Counted from the first letter of the stretch, positions 44,196 through 52,651 are shown. The stretch is DNA of 64,000 bases from Chitinophaga pollutisoli (GCF_038396755.1 NZ_CP149822.1:2170001-2234000); one strand, 5' to 3'. Notes: generated by a model not told the origin, from the sequence alone. A program made the numbers and translations.

Positions 44196-46640
44196 ATGAA
44201 ACAAACACCCGGCTGGCAAGCGATCGAACAGTGGCTGGGAGCGAAAGGACTGGCTCCCTTCGCCTTCCAGGAAGAAGCATGGGAACATTACCTCCAGGGC
44301 CGCTCCGGCCTGGTGAATGCCCCCACGGGCTTCGGCAAGACCTTTTCCTTATTCCTCGGGACGGTGATCCGCTGGATCAACGAAAACCCGGAAGACTACC
44401 GCAGGCGGACGGGCAATGGCCTCCGCCTCATGTGGATCACGCCGTTGCGGGCACTCGCCAAAGACATCGGCCGCGCCATGGAAGAAGCGCTCCGCGAGCT
44501 GAGCGTGCCCTGGGCAGTAGGGATCCGCAGCGGTGACACGCCCGTTTCCGTCCGCGAGAAACAGAAGCGCAACATGCCCGAGGTGCTCATCATCACCCCC
44601 GAATCCCTTCACATCCTGCTCGCGCAGAAAGAATATCCCAAACGCTTCGAACACCTCGAAACCATCGTGGCCGACGAATGGCATGAACTGCTCGGGAGCA
44701 AGCGTGGGGTGATGACCGAACTGGGCATCAGCCGGCTCCGCGGCCTCCGCCCGGAGCTCCGTATCTGGGGCATCTCCGCCACCATCGGCAACCTCGACGA
44801 AGCGCTCGACGTGCTGCTGGGCAACCAGCCTGGCGAACGGGTAATCGTTCGCGCAGATGTCCGCAAGGCTATCGAAGTAGAAAGCATCCTCCCCGACGAG
44901 ATCGAAAAATATCCCTGGGCGGGCCATATGGGGCTGCGGCTCCTCCATAAAGTGATCCCCGTGATCATGGAAAGCAACACTACTCTGCTTTTCACCAACA
45001 CACGCGGACAATCGGAAATCTGGTACCACCAAATCCTGAAAGAATGTCCGGAACTGGCGGGCGCTATCGCGCTGCACCACGGTTCCATCGACGCCGAGCT
45101 GCGCATCTGGGTGGAAGAAGCACTGCATACCGGTGTGCTCAAACTGGTGGTATGCACCTCCAGCCTCGACCTCGGCGTGGATTTCAGGCCGGTGGACACG
45201 GTGATCCAGGTGGGCAGTCCCAAAGGCGTGGCGCGGTTCCTGCAGCGCGCCGGGCGTAGCGGCCACCGTCCTGACGCTGTCAGCAGGATCTGGTTCCTCC
45301 CCACCCACTCTCTCGAGCTCGTAGAAGCCGCGGCGCTGAAAGACGCCATGGCGGAGAACCTCATCGAAAGCCGCATGCCTGTCATCCTTGCGTTCGACGT
45401 ACTGTTGCAATATCTCATGACGCTCGGCGTGTCCGAAGGTTTTAACCCGGAGGAAATCAAAAAGGAGGTGCAGTCGACTTTCTGTTTCCGGGAGATGACG
45501 GATGAAGAATGGACCTGGTGCCTGGCGTTCCTCGTTTCCGGCGGCGAAGCGCTGCAGGTGTACGACGAGTACCACAAGCTTCATCTCGTGGGCGACCGCT
45601 ATTACTGCACCAGCAAGCAACAGGCCATGCGCCACCGGTTGCATATCGGCACCATCGTGAGCGACGCCATGTTGAAAGTGCGGTACCTGGCGGGCGGGTA
45701 CGTCGGCGTCATCGAAGAATATTTCATTTCGCGCCTCACGCCCGGCGACAGCTTCCGGCTGAGCGGGCATAACCTGGAGTTCGTCATGATCAAGGATATG
45801 ACGGTGCTGGTGCGCAAATCCAAATCGAAAAAAAGCATCGTGCCCAGCTGGAACGGGGGTAGGATGCCATTGTCCGCCAATCTCGGGAAAATGCTCCGCC
45901 GGAAGTTCCACGAAGCGATGTCAGGGCAGGCCCGCGAACCGGAAATCGCTATCTTGCAGCCGCTCTTCGAACTGCAGCAGCTGCTTTCGCACATTCCGGC
46001 GGAAAACGAATTGCTGATGGAGCAGATACAGACGGAAGACGGATATCATCTTTTTGTGTATCCATTCGAAGGGCGGCTGGTGCATGAGGTGATGGCCATG
46101 TTGCTTGCCTGGCGGATCAGCCGGCGGCATCCCATCACGTTTTCGATCGCCATGAACGATTACGGGTTCGAGCTGCTGAGCGACCAGCCCATCCCGGTGG
46201 ACGACACCAATGCAGACGAACTTTTCTCCCTCGAAAACCTGACGGCCGATTTGCAAAGCAGTGTAAACGCCACGGAGATGGCACGGCGCAAGTTCCGGGA
46301 CATATCCGTGATAGCGGGGCTCGTGTTCCAGGGGTATCCGGGAAAATCGAAGGCCAACCGGCATTTGCAGTCGTCGGCCTCGTTGTTGTTCAAAGTGTTT
46401 GAGGATTATGATGCCCAGAACATGCTCGTTCGGCAGGCTTATAACGAAGCGTTTTTTTACCAGATGGAAGAGGTGCGGTTGCGGGATATGCTAGAAAGAA
46501 TTGGCAACAGCAAGATCGTCATCACATTCCCGCAGCGGCTGACACCATTCTGTTTCCCGATCAAAGTGGATAGTTTGCGGGAAGAACTGACGAGCGAGAA
46601 ACTCGAAGACAGGATTAAAAAGATGACGTTGTGGCAATAG
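44196..46640 (+). CDS. Ligase-associated DEXH-box DNA helicase (Lhr-like)
   Basis: An 814-residue superfamily 2 helicase. Walker A is APTGFGKT with K48; the DExH box is D160-E-W-H163; motif III is ISATIG; motif VI is QRAGRSGHR. After the two RecA domains comes the long Lhr-type C-terminal region (from about residue 400). The length and lack of a very large extension match the ligase-associated helicase rather than full-length Lhr. It is divergent from the NCS2 gene with 47 bases between start codons, and is followed by pdeM after 77 bases. It probably acts with the exonuclease, ligase and PdeM in DNA repair. Confidence 0.92.
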   Translation: MKQTPGWQAIEQWLGAKGLAPFAFQEEAWEHYLQGRSGLVNAPTGFGKTFSLFLGTVIRWINENPEDYRRRTGNGLRLMWITPLRALAKDIGRAMEEALRELSVPWAVGIRSGDTPVSVREKQKRNMPEVLIITPESLHILLAQKEYPKRFEHLETIVADEWHELLGSKRGVMTELGISRLRGLRPELRIWGISATIGNLDEALDVLLGNQPGERVIVRADVRKAIEVESILPDEIEKYPWAGHMGLRLLHKVIPVIMESNTTLLFTNTRGQSEIWYHQILKECPELAGAIALHHGSIDAELRIWVEEALHTGVLKLVVCTSSLDLGVDFRPVDTVIQVGSPKGVARFLQRAGRSGHRPDAVSRIWFLPTHSLELVEAAALKDAMAENLIESRMPVILAFDVLLQYLMTLGVSEGFNPEEIKKEVQSTFCFREMTDEEWTWCLAFLVSGGEALQVYDEYHKLHLVGDRYYCTSKQQAMRHRLHIGTIVSDAMLKVRYLAGGYVGVIEEYFISRLTPGDSFRLSGHNLEFVMIKDMTVLVRKSKSKKSIVPSWNGGRMPLSANLGKMLRRKFHEAMSGQAREPEIAILQPLFELQQLLSHIPAENELLMEQIQTEDGYHLFVYPFEGRLVHEVMAMLLAWRISRRHPITFSIAMNDYGFELLSDQPIPVDDTNADELFSLENLTADLQSSVNATEMARRKFRDISVIAGLVFQGYPGKSKANRHLQSSASLLFKVFEDYDAQNMLVRQAYNEAFFYQMEEVRLRDMLERIGNSKIVITFPQRLTPFCFPIKVDSLREELTSEKLEDRIKKMTLWQ

Positions 46641-46717
46641 CGCTGCTGCTTAGAAGGCAGCAGGCCGTTGTTTCGATAATAATAATTCCCGGCGCAGACC
46701 GGTAAATCATTGGAAAA

Positions 46718-47368
46718 TTGGAAGATGTAAGATTTGAATGCAAAGGCCATCACTGGCGGCTTTCCGCCGGGAAGGCGGCATTTTGGGAAGAAGAGCGAGC
46801 GCTCATTGTGGCGGACCTGCATGTGGGGAAGGCGGCGCATTTCCGGAAAGCGGGGATCGGGGTGCCGGCGAACATTGTGCAGGATGATCTTTACCGGTTA
46901 CAACAGCTAATCACGAAATACAACCCGGAAAGGTTGATCGTGGTGGGCGATATGTTTCATAGTTCGGAGAACATTGAAGTGCAGTATTTCCGGATCTGGC
47001 GGAACCAGTTTCCGCATATCCGGTTCGAGCTGGTGACAGGGAACCACGACATCATGGATCCGGCGGTGTATGCTTCGCTGGACGTTGCATTGATGGAATC
47101 ACTGACACTGGGCGGCATGTATTTCGTGCACGACCCGAAGGACAGATTGTCGGATGGCGGAGAATTGTACGCCGTGTCAGGGCACATTCATCCCGGAGTT
47201 TGGATGGTGGGGAATGGCAGGCAGCGGTTGCGGCTTCCCTGTTTTTATTTCGGGCCGGAGGGTGCGATATTGCCGGCGTTCAGTGCGTTTACGGGCACTT
47301 ACTGCGTGGAGCCGGATCCTTCTTCGGAGGTATTTGTGATCGGGGGGACCGGCGTTTACAGGGTGTGA
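46718..47368 (+). CDS. pdeM: Ligase-associated DNA damage response endonuclease PdeM
   Basis: A 216-residue calcineurin-like phosphoesterase. Metal-binding motifs are in order: D33-L-H35 (ADLHVGKAAH), G-D78 (VGDMFHS), GNHD (N109-H110) and SGHIHPG. The only plausible start is TTG at 46718 (MEDVRFECKGHHW); there is no in-frame ATG upstream or close downstream. The family is the fourth member of the exonuclease-ligase-helicase set. Its 3' end overlaps the convergent VOC gene by 13 bases. Confidence 0.9.
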   Translation: MEDVRFECKGHHWRLSAGKAAFWEEERALIVADLHVGKAAHFRKAGIGVPANIVQDDLYRLQQLITKYNPERLIVVGDMFHSSENIEVQYFRIWRNQFPHIRFELVTGNHDIMDPAVYASLDVALMESLTLGGMYFVHDPKDRLSDGGELYAVSGHIHPGVWMVGNGRQRLRLPCFYFGPEGAILPAFSAFTGTYCVEPDPSSEVFVIGGTGVYRV

Positions 47369-47742
47369 TGGGACGCATCGGACCTGGGGTGCGTACTTTT
47401 CCCGAATGCAAGGATATTTCCGTCCGCGTCTTTTACGGCGAAATCCCTGACGCCATAGGGTCTGTCGCCCGGGGGGATGAATACACCGGCGCCTTTCGCG
47501 ATAATTTCGTTATAATAATCATCTACTTCGTCGCAAAAAATATATACGTGTCCTTCACCGATGGCTTTCTTATTGCCTGAGGATGCGGACCCAGACAGAT
47601 GGATTTGGATTTCCCCCATGCTGATACCAACCACGCTACCGAATTCAAAATCCACGGAAAATCCCAGAACGTTCGTATAGAAAGCAATGGCGGCCGGGAG
47701 GTCGCTTACCTGGAAAATGGGGACGATGCATTCGGGTGTCAT
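47356..47742 (-). CDS. VOC (glyoxalase/bleomycin-resistance fold) protein
   Basis: A 128-residue single-domain VOC protein: IVPIFQVSDLPAAIAFYTNVLGFSVDFEFG, then the second half GHVYIFCDEVDDYYNEIIAKG and the ending YGVRDFAVKDADGNILAFG. VOC proteins bind a metal or small molecule and include dioxygenases, isomerases and resistance proteins; function cannot be narrowed. It converges with pdeM and overlaps its last 13 bases. Confidence 0.85.
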   Translation of the reverse strand: MTPECIVPIFQVSDLPAAIAFYTNVLGFSVDFEFGSVVGISMGEIQIHLSGSASSGNKKAIGEGHVYIFCDEVDDYYNEIIAKGAGVFIPPGDRPYGVRDFAVKDADGNILAFGKSTHPRSDASHHTL

Positions 47743-48425
47743 GGTATGGATTTGAATGAATAATAAATATACGAAGAGATTACAATGCCATTACCCAAGT
47801 GGAAGGTATAGTGAAATCTTTTGGCGTCGCTCCGCTCATTCGGCCCTATTCTAACACTATATTCTATCCTTATATCGTAGATTACATTTGCCTGCGTGCG
47901 TTTTGGCAATCGATAATCAAGTCAGGAAAACCGATCTATGGCCATTATTGGCCATTCTATTGTCGTTTTCGTTATAGGGTTGCTAAGGAATAAATCTTAG
48001 CTATCCAATAAACTTTAAAAAATACAATTGTTTGTCCCACAATAAATGCATCGCGATATCTTCTATGTAATTAGAGCTAATTCCGGAATGGCGTGAGGAG
48101 TTATTAAAACTTTATGCGATATCGCCCGGCATGCTATTCAGGTAAATTGTTCTCCGGATTCTAAAATGGCAGCAACGGGGGAAATCAATATAAAGCAGGC
48201 AAGACTTGGGTATCACTGAAAACACCGGCAAACAATTGAGTGATTAGCCATGCACATTAGCGCAAAAAAGCCGGAGTTACCTCCGGCATTGTCAATGGTT
48301 AACTTGGGGTTGGAACAATGATGAGTTCCCTTGCATATGACATATGGCATTCTTCTATGTCAAAGACTTAGTGGACGCGTTCATTGTAATATTGTATTAG
48401 CCTGGAAAACGACTTAACCTCGCAG
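47743..48425. other. AT-rich non-coding region
   Basis: About 680 bases without a convincing gene on either strand. The only frame with an ATG-like start (about 64 codons at 47799-47993) lacks coding character. It contains one strong minus-strand terminator (48264-48287). No tRNA-like fold, insertion-sequence end or known riboswitch was recognised. Confidence 0.5.
48264..48287 (-). terminator. Minus-strand terminator beyond the 32-bp array
   Basis: On the minus strand GCCGGAG-GTAA-CTCCGGC followed by TTTTTT. It is placed to stop transcripts that enter from the XRE-S24 gene and pass through the repeat array, which would make the array part of a long 3' untranslated RNA. Confidence 0.8.
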
Positions 48426-49151
48426 TAATATTCGGTCAACCGGCTAAGGTAGCCTAACTGAATTCGGTTTACCGGCATGGGCTACGTAACTGAATGTGGC
48501 TACATCTATTTGCGACGTAACTGAATACGGCTTACCGGCATATGCGACGTAACTGAGTACGCAATACCGGTATAGGTTGCCTAACTGATTACGGACTACC
48601 GGGATACACAACGTAACTGAATACGCAATACCGGTATAAGTTGCCTAACTGATTGCAGACTCCCGAGATACACGACGTAACTGAATACGCAATGCCGGTA
48701 TAGGCTGCCTAACGGAATGCGGACTACCGGTTGCACAACGTGACTGAATACGCAATACCGGCATAGCTGCCTAACGGAACGCGGACTACCGGGATACACG
48801 GCCTTACTGAATACGCAATACTGGTATAGGCTGCCTAACTGAATATGGTTTACCGGCATAGGCTGCCTAACGGACTGCGGACTACCGGTATATACGACGT
48901 AATTGAATACGCAATACCGGTATAAGCGACCTAACTAAATATGACCGGCATAGGCTACCTAACTGAATGCGGACTACCGGCATATACAGCGTAATTGAAT
49001 ACGCAATACCGGTGTAGTCTGCCTAACTGATTGCGGATTACCGGCAAATACGACGTAATTGAATATGACATTCCAGCATATGCCGCGTAATCAAGTACGA
49101 CAAACCAGGATATCCTGCGTAACTGAATACGACTCACCAGCATAGCCCTCG
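48426..49151. repeat. Array of about 22 tandem 32-bp units with 64-bp dimer structure
   Basis: Units begin with TAACTGA or close variants at 48455, 48487, 48518, 48550, 48582, 48614, 48646, 48678, 48710, 48741, 48772, 48804, 48836, 48868, 48900, 48932, 48960, 48992, 49025, 49056, 49088 and 49120; a degenerate one precedes at 48426. Spacing is 31-33 except one 28-base unit. From 48550 on, two kinds mostly alternate: one with AATACCGGTATA then a GGNTGCC end, and one with CGGACTACCGG then an ACNACG end. Nearly every unit has a CCGG-centred palindrome. Period 32 is not a multiple of three and there are no unique spacers, so it is neither coding nor CRISPR. Outer units are the most diverged. Confidence 0.93.
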
Positions 49152-49199
49152 CAGCGTTAAGCGACAGCCCGGCGATGCGATAAACAACAAATGCGAATG

Positions 49200-49955
49200 C
49201 TAGTTCTTCATCTGCTTCTTTAGCATGCTCACCTGCTCCTGCAGCTGATTCACCATGCCGGCGAGATGGTTCACGCTCATTTTGTGTTGCTGCCCCATCT
49301 TCTGGATGACCGCATCGGCCTGCCAGATCTCCAGTACTTCCTCCATATTCACAGAATAGGGATCGTACATAGGATTATCGGAAGCCAGGGTTACTTTCGC
49401 TTTTGAACGATTGCTCTTGAGCACCCGTTTGTACACGATACCCTCGCGGTTCGTCACCACAATGTAGGCCTCGTTGTTCCGGATATCTTCCCAACCGTCT
49501 ACCTTATGGCAAACCACCACTGACCCCGAAGGCGTCGGCAACATCGAATCCCCCGCGATTTCGAAAGCGCGGTAATGACCCGCACCCAGCATCGGCAACG
49601 TAAATGTATTCAGCTCCTCGATGAATTCCTCATCATTGAAGCCCGCCAGGTAACCCGCAGCAGCCTTCACTGGAACAAATACCACATTCTGACGGTTCGT
49701 ACCGCCCAATTTCTGCTGGCGCCTCCGCTCCAGGAAAGTTTCCTTCTGGGAACTGAGATCGCGCCGCAACAAGTCGTCAATCGAAACACGGAACATATCA
49801 CTCACCTGCTCCAACACCTCCGTCCGTGGCTCTGCACGCTCCTCCTCATACGCACCCAGCAACGAACGCTTGATGTTGAGGCGGTCAGCAAATTCCTGCT
49901 GCGTCCAGCCCTTTTGCTTGCGCAGATATTTAAGATTTCGGCAAACAGTAGACAT
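49200..49955 (-). CDS. LexA-like XRE-S24 transcriptional repressor with self-cleavage motifs
   Basis: A 251-residue regulator counted from the ATG at 49955 (MSTVCRNLKYLRKQKGWTQQ). A longer frame to 50033 would translate through the operators, so it is rejected. The N-terminal XRE helix-turn-helix covers about 5-62. A predicted Ala-Gly cleavage site is A100-G101. The S24 peptidase domain has Ser137 (GDSM) and Lys176 (VYKRV), 39 residues apart as in LexA-type proteins. A C-terminal coiled coil (about 224-250) is an addition not present in LexA. Two CTAA-N5-TTAG palindromes lie directly upstream, and two more at dinB. I infer a repressor inactivated on DNA damage that controls itself and dinB-dnaE. 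Confidence 0.88.
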   Translation of the reverse strand: MSTVCRNLKYLRKQKGWTQQEFADRLNIKRSLLGAYEEERAEPRTEVLEQVSDMFRVSIDDLLRRDLSSQKETFLERRRQQKLGGTNRQNVVFVPVKAAAGYLAGFNDEEFIEELNTFTLPMLGAGHYRAFEIAGDSMLPTPSGSVVVCHKVDGWEDIRNNEAYIVVTNREGIVYKRVLKSNRSKAKVTLASDNPMYDPYSVNMEEVLEIWQADAVIQKMGQQHKMSVNHLAGMVNQLQEQVSMLKKQMKN

Positions 49956-49995
49956 CCCTAAATTATTTAGTACAACAATGCTAACAAAATTAGCA
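49956..49995 (-). promoter_or_regulatory. Promoter and twin operators of the XRE-S24 gene
   Basis: Operator 1 is TGCTAA-CAAAA-TTAGCA at 49979-49995 (perfect arms). Operator 2 is CCCTAA-ATTAT-TTAGTA at 49956-49972, touching the start codon. On the minus strand operator 1 contains TAATTTTG (49985-49992), an exact -7 box. Binding would therefore block transcription directly: autoregulation. Confidence 0.75.
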
Positions 49996-50037
49996 AACAT
50001 TTTTTGTAATAAAAAATTTAATCTGTGAGGCAACGCT

Positions 50038-50045
50038 TATTTTTG
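50038..50045 (+). promoter_or_regulatory. Predicted -7 box of the 4-helix membrane protein gene
   Basis: TATTTTTG matches TAnnTTTG, 21 bases before the ATG at 50067. Confidence 0.55.
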
Positions 50046-50066
50046 CCCCGGACAAACTCAAACAAT

Positions 50067-50531
50067 ATGCAAGCTTTGTTAGACATTCACTCGTACGTGC
50101 GTTGGCTGATCCTCGCATTCGGCATTATCGCCGTTTTCCGCGCCATTGCAGGCGTGGCCGGTAAAAAGCCCTATGGCCCAGGCGATGCCAAGGCAGGCCT
50201 CTTCTTCATGATCTTCCTGGACATCCAGCTGCTGATAGGCCTCGTTCTTATGTTCACCAGCTCCCTCACCCAAACCGCTTTCGGGGACATGGGCGCCGCC
50301 ATGGGCAACAAAGCCCTCCGGTTTTTCACCGTAGAACACACCCTGCTGGCACTCGTTGCCATCACACTCGTGCACATCGGCCGTTCCAAAATCAAGAAAG
50401 CTGACGGCGACGCCAAAAAGCAAAAGTTCGCCCTCATCTTCTTCGGCATCGCCTTCCTCTTCCTCCTCGCCCTCATCCCCTGGCCCGGCCGCGAAGAGAT
50501 CGGCAGAGCGCTGCTCCCGTCCCTCCGTTAA
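50067..50531 (+). CDS. Small four-helix integral membrane protein (often labelled cytochrome b-like)
   Basis: A 154-residue membrane protein counted from the ATG at 50067 (MQALLDIHSYVRWLILAFG); the frame is open 42 bases further but that part lacks coding character and contains the promoter. Four hydrophobic helices are visible (about 10-28, 45-68, 82-103, 118-137). Histidines at HSYVRW, VEHTLLAL and VHIGRSK could bind a metal or haem, which is presumably why relatives are called cytochrome b-like; this is not proven. Convergent with the SdpI-family gene. Confidence 0.7.
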   Translation: MQALLDIHSYVRWLILAFGIIAVFRAIAGVAGKKPYGPGDAKAGLFFMIFLDIQLLIGLVLMFTSSLTQTAFGDMGAAMGNKALRFFTVEHTLLALVAITLVHIGRSKIKKADGDAKKQKFALIFFGIAFLFLLALIPWPGREEIGRALLPSLR

Positions 50532-50550
50532 TGGTCTATACACCATAATA

Positions 50551-50586
50551 AAAAAGTAAGAACAGGTTTCCCCGTTCTTACTTTTT
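50551..50586. terminator. Bidirectional terminator
   Basis: AAAAAGTAAGAAC / GTTCTTACTTTTT perfect 13-base stem with a ten-base loop, between convergent genes, with T-runs on both strands. Confidence 0.9.
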
Positions 50587-50632
50587 TTATGCCCGGGATT
50601 TGCTTGCCATTATTCCCGTGCCATCCGACGGT

Positions 50633-51307
50633 TCAACCCTGCGTCTTATAAAATAACCGGTAAGAATAAATGTAAGGCAACGCCGCCAGCGCCATCCCCG
50701 CGAAAATAAACAGGAACACCCCGCTGATCACCGGTAAAAACATACCCGCCACCATAATCACAATGCCCGCATACAGCCAGAGCCGCCCCGCCATATGGTG
50801 CGTTTCCGTCCAGATCACATCGCTCGCCAGCGTCCACGGCGTCCGCACCCCAACGAAATAATTCGGCTTCAGGTGGCGGAGGAATACGCCCAGCGACGTA
50901 ATCAACAAACCCACGCCCACAAATACCCACTTCTCCACGAAAATCTCCTTGCTGCGGCTGATCAGGAATATCACAACAGCCGTAAACACCGCCAGGTATA
51001 TGTGTATCCGGAAACGGATACGATAATATTCACGCATATACATCCTGAAATCCGCCGGCGCCTCGTCCCAGGTTTCCCGCTTCGGTATATACCGGAACAA
51101 CGCGTACAGCATGCCATTCGTAAAAAAGAGGAATATCATCAGCAGGAGAAACTCCCGTTTGTTCACCACCCCGTCGGCCACTCCGTTGATATTGAAATTG
51201 GTGGGAATCTCAGCAGGAAGCCCGTTCCAAATCAATGCCAGGTACACCATCGGGCCGAACAACAGTACCAGCAGCAGGAACTCTTTCACATAATCCGTGT
51301 GCTTCAT
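50633..51307 (-). CDS. SdpI/DUF1648 family membrane protein
   Basis: A 224-residue protein with about six membrane helices. The N-terminal DUF1648 part has LALIWNGLPAEIPTNFNINGVADG; the C-terminal SdpI part has YFVGVRTPWTLASDVIWTETHHMAGRLWLYAG. SdpI is the immunity protein and signal-sensing partner of a B. subtilis killing factor, but most family members have no known role. Its start faces dinB across the operator region: the first operator there also contains a minus-strand -7 box (TAATTTTG, 51376-51383) about 69 bases upstream, so it may belong to the same regulon. Confidence 0.8.
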   Translation of the reverse strand: MKHTDYVKEFLLLVLLFGPMVYLALIWNGLPAEIPTNFNINGVADGVVNKREFLLLMIFLFFTNGMLYALFRYIPKRETWDEAPADFRMYMREYYRIRFRIHIYLAVFTAVVIFLISRSKEIFVEKWVFVGVGLLITSLGVFLRHLKPNYFVGVRTPWTLASDVIWTETHHMAGRLWLYAGIVIMVAGMFLPVISGVFLFIFAGMALAALPYIYSYRLFYKTQG

Positions 51308-51369
51308 AACGAAATGGATTAGTTCATCTATTAAAACAAACGCCGGATCTGTTTAGTTTATTTTTATTC

Positions 51370-51410
51370 TGCTAACAAAATTAGTTTTGCTAATATTTTT
51401 AGTAGTTTTG
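51370..51410 (+). promoter_or_regulatory. Promoter and twin operators of dinB-dnaE
   Basis: Operator 3 is TGCTAA-CAAAA-TTAGTT at 51370-51386 and operator 4 is TGCTAA-TATTT-TTAGTA at 51388-51404. The -7 box TAGTTTTG (51403-51410) overlaps the end of operator 4, and dinB starts 16 bases later. The first 15 bases of operator 3 are identical to operator 1 at the XRE-S24 gene. Confidence 0.78.
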
Positions 51411-51426
51411 GATAAAGACCCATCTT

Positions 51427-52650
51427 ATGCTGTTAGACGGCCAACGCACGATCGCTCATTTCGACCTGGACTGTTTCTTCGTTTCGGTCGAATGCCTGAA
51501 GGACCGCTCGCTGAAAGGCAAACCGCTGCTTGTAGGCGGGAAGAGTGACCGTGCCGTGGTAGCGGCCTGCAGCTACGAAGCCCGAACTTTCGGCATCCAC
51601 TCCGCCATGCCCATGAAAATGGCGCTGCGGCTTTGCCCGCACGCCATCATCCGCGGCGGAGATTTCGAGGAATACAGCCATTTTTCGCGGGAAGTGACCG
51701 ACATCATCGCCGGCTCCGCGCCTTTGTATGAAAAATCTTCCATTGATGAATTTTACCTGGATCTGACAGGCATGGACAAATATTTCGGCTCCCTCAAATG
51801 GACCAGCGAGCTCCGCCGGAAAATCATGCAGCAAACGCAGCTCCCCATTTCCCTCGGCCTCGCGTCCAACAAACTGATTTCCAAAGTCGCCACCAACGAA
51901 GCCAAGCCCAACGGCCAGCTTTCCATCCCGTTCGGTCACGAAAAAAGCTTCCTGGCACCCATGCCCGTCGAAAAGATTCCCATGGTAGGCAAGGAAACCG
52001 CCGCGCAACTCCGCCGCCGCGGTGTGGAAACGGTCAAGACCCTCAGCGAGATTCCCGTAGGCCTCCTGGAAGCCTGGATGGGCAAAAACGGCATTGCCTT
52101 ATGGAACAAGGCCAACGGGATCGACGAATCGCCGGTGGTACCTTTCCACGAACAGAAATCCATCTCCACGGAATCCACCTTTCCGCAAGACACCATCGAC
52201 CTGGGCTATATGCATAGCGAACTGGTCAGGATGACGGAAAAGATCGGTTTCGAGCTTCGACAGCAAAACCGCCTCACGGGCTGCGTCACCGTCAAGATCC
52301 GGTACTCAGATTTCGAAACGGTGACCAAACAACTGAATATCAACTATTCATCCAGTGACCATGTTTTGCTGAACCACGTTAAACAACTATTTACCAAACT
52401 ATATGACCGCCGCCTGCTGGTGCGCCTCATCGGCGTTCGTTTCAGCCATCTTGTTTCGGGTAATTACCAGATCAGCCTGTTCGACGATACGGAAGACATG
52501 ATTTCGCTTTACCAGGCCATCGACAGCATCAAATCACAGTTCGGCTGGCAGTACCTGATGCGCGGCAGCAGCAGCGGTGGCAATTTCGAGCAGCCGATGC
52601 AGCCATTCCGGAAAGCAACTTTTGTTATGAAACACAGATATCCGCATTAA
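51427..52650 (+). CDS. dinB: Y-family DNA polymerase (DinB / Pol IV type)
   Basis: A 407-residue translesion polymerase. Catalytic acidic residues are D13 (AHFDLDCFFVSVE) and D107-E108 (SSIDEFYLD). The palm, thumb and little-finger order is normal, and a beta-clamp-binding motif QISLFD is at 348-353. It starts behind a promoter carrying two copies of the XRE-S24 operator. The stop codon is one base before the dnaE start, so the two polymerases are co-expressed, a mutagenesis cassette comparable in role to imuB-dnaE2. Confidence 0.93.
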   Translation: MLLDGQRTIAHFDLDCFFVSVECLKDRSLKGKPLLVGGKSDRAVVAACSYEARTFGIHSAMPMKMALRLCPHAIIRGGDFEEYSHFSREVTDIIAGSAPLYEKSSIDEFYLDLTGMDKYFGSLKWTSELRRKIMQQTQLPISLGLASNKLISKVATNEAKPNGQLSIPFGHEKSFLAPMPVEKIPMVGKETAAQLRRRGVETVKTLSEIPVGLLEAWMGKNGIALWNKANGIDESPVVPFHEQKSISTESTFPQDTIDLGYMHSELVRMTEKIGFELRQQNRLTGCVTVKIRYSDFETVTKQLNINYSSSDHVLLNHVKQLFTKLYDRRLLVRLIGVRFSHLVSGNYQISLFDDTEDMISLYQAIDSIKSQFGWQYLMRGSSSGGNFEQPMQPFRKATFVMKHRYPH

Positions 52651-52651
52651 C

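Noticed and set aside
44149..44280. N-terminal extension of the purine permease to 44280
   Set aside because: It overlaps the helicase gene and the permease promoter; MRDFFRLHENGTTVKQE at 44148 is the usual N-terminus.
47799..47993. A 64-codon plus-strand frame in the AT-rich region
   Set aside because: No recognisable motif, no promoter or ribosome site, and composition like the surrounding non-coding DNA.
48596..49143. Short minus-strand open frames across the 32-bp array
   Set aside because: Period 32 is not divisible by three, so the peptide repeats arise from cycling frames; no start context or homology.
48426..49151. A CRISPR array, because of regular repeats of about 32 bases
   Set aside because: Units are head-to-tail with no unique spacers, and repeats vary in sequence; no cas gene lies nearby.
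49956..50033. N-terminal extension of the XRE-S24 protein to an ATG at 50033
   Set aside because: The extra codons cover the promoter and both operators and have no helix-turn-helix relation; the ATG at 49955 gives the normal start.
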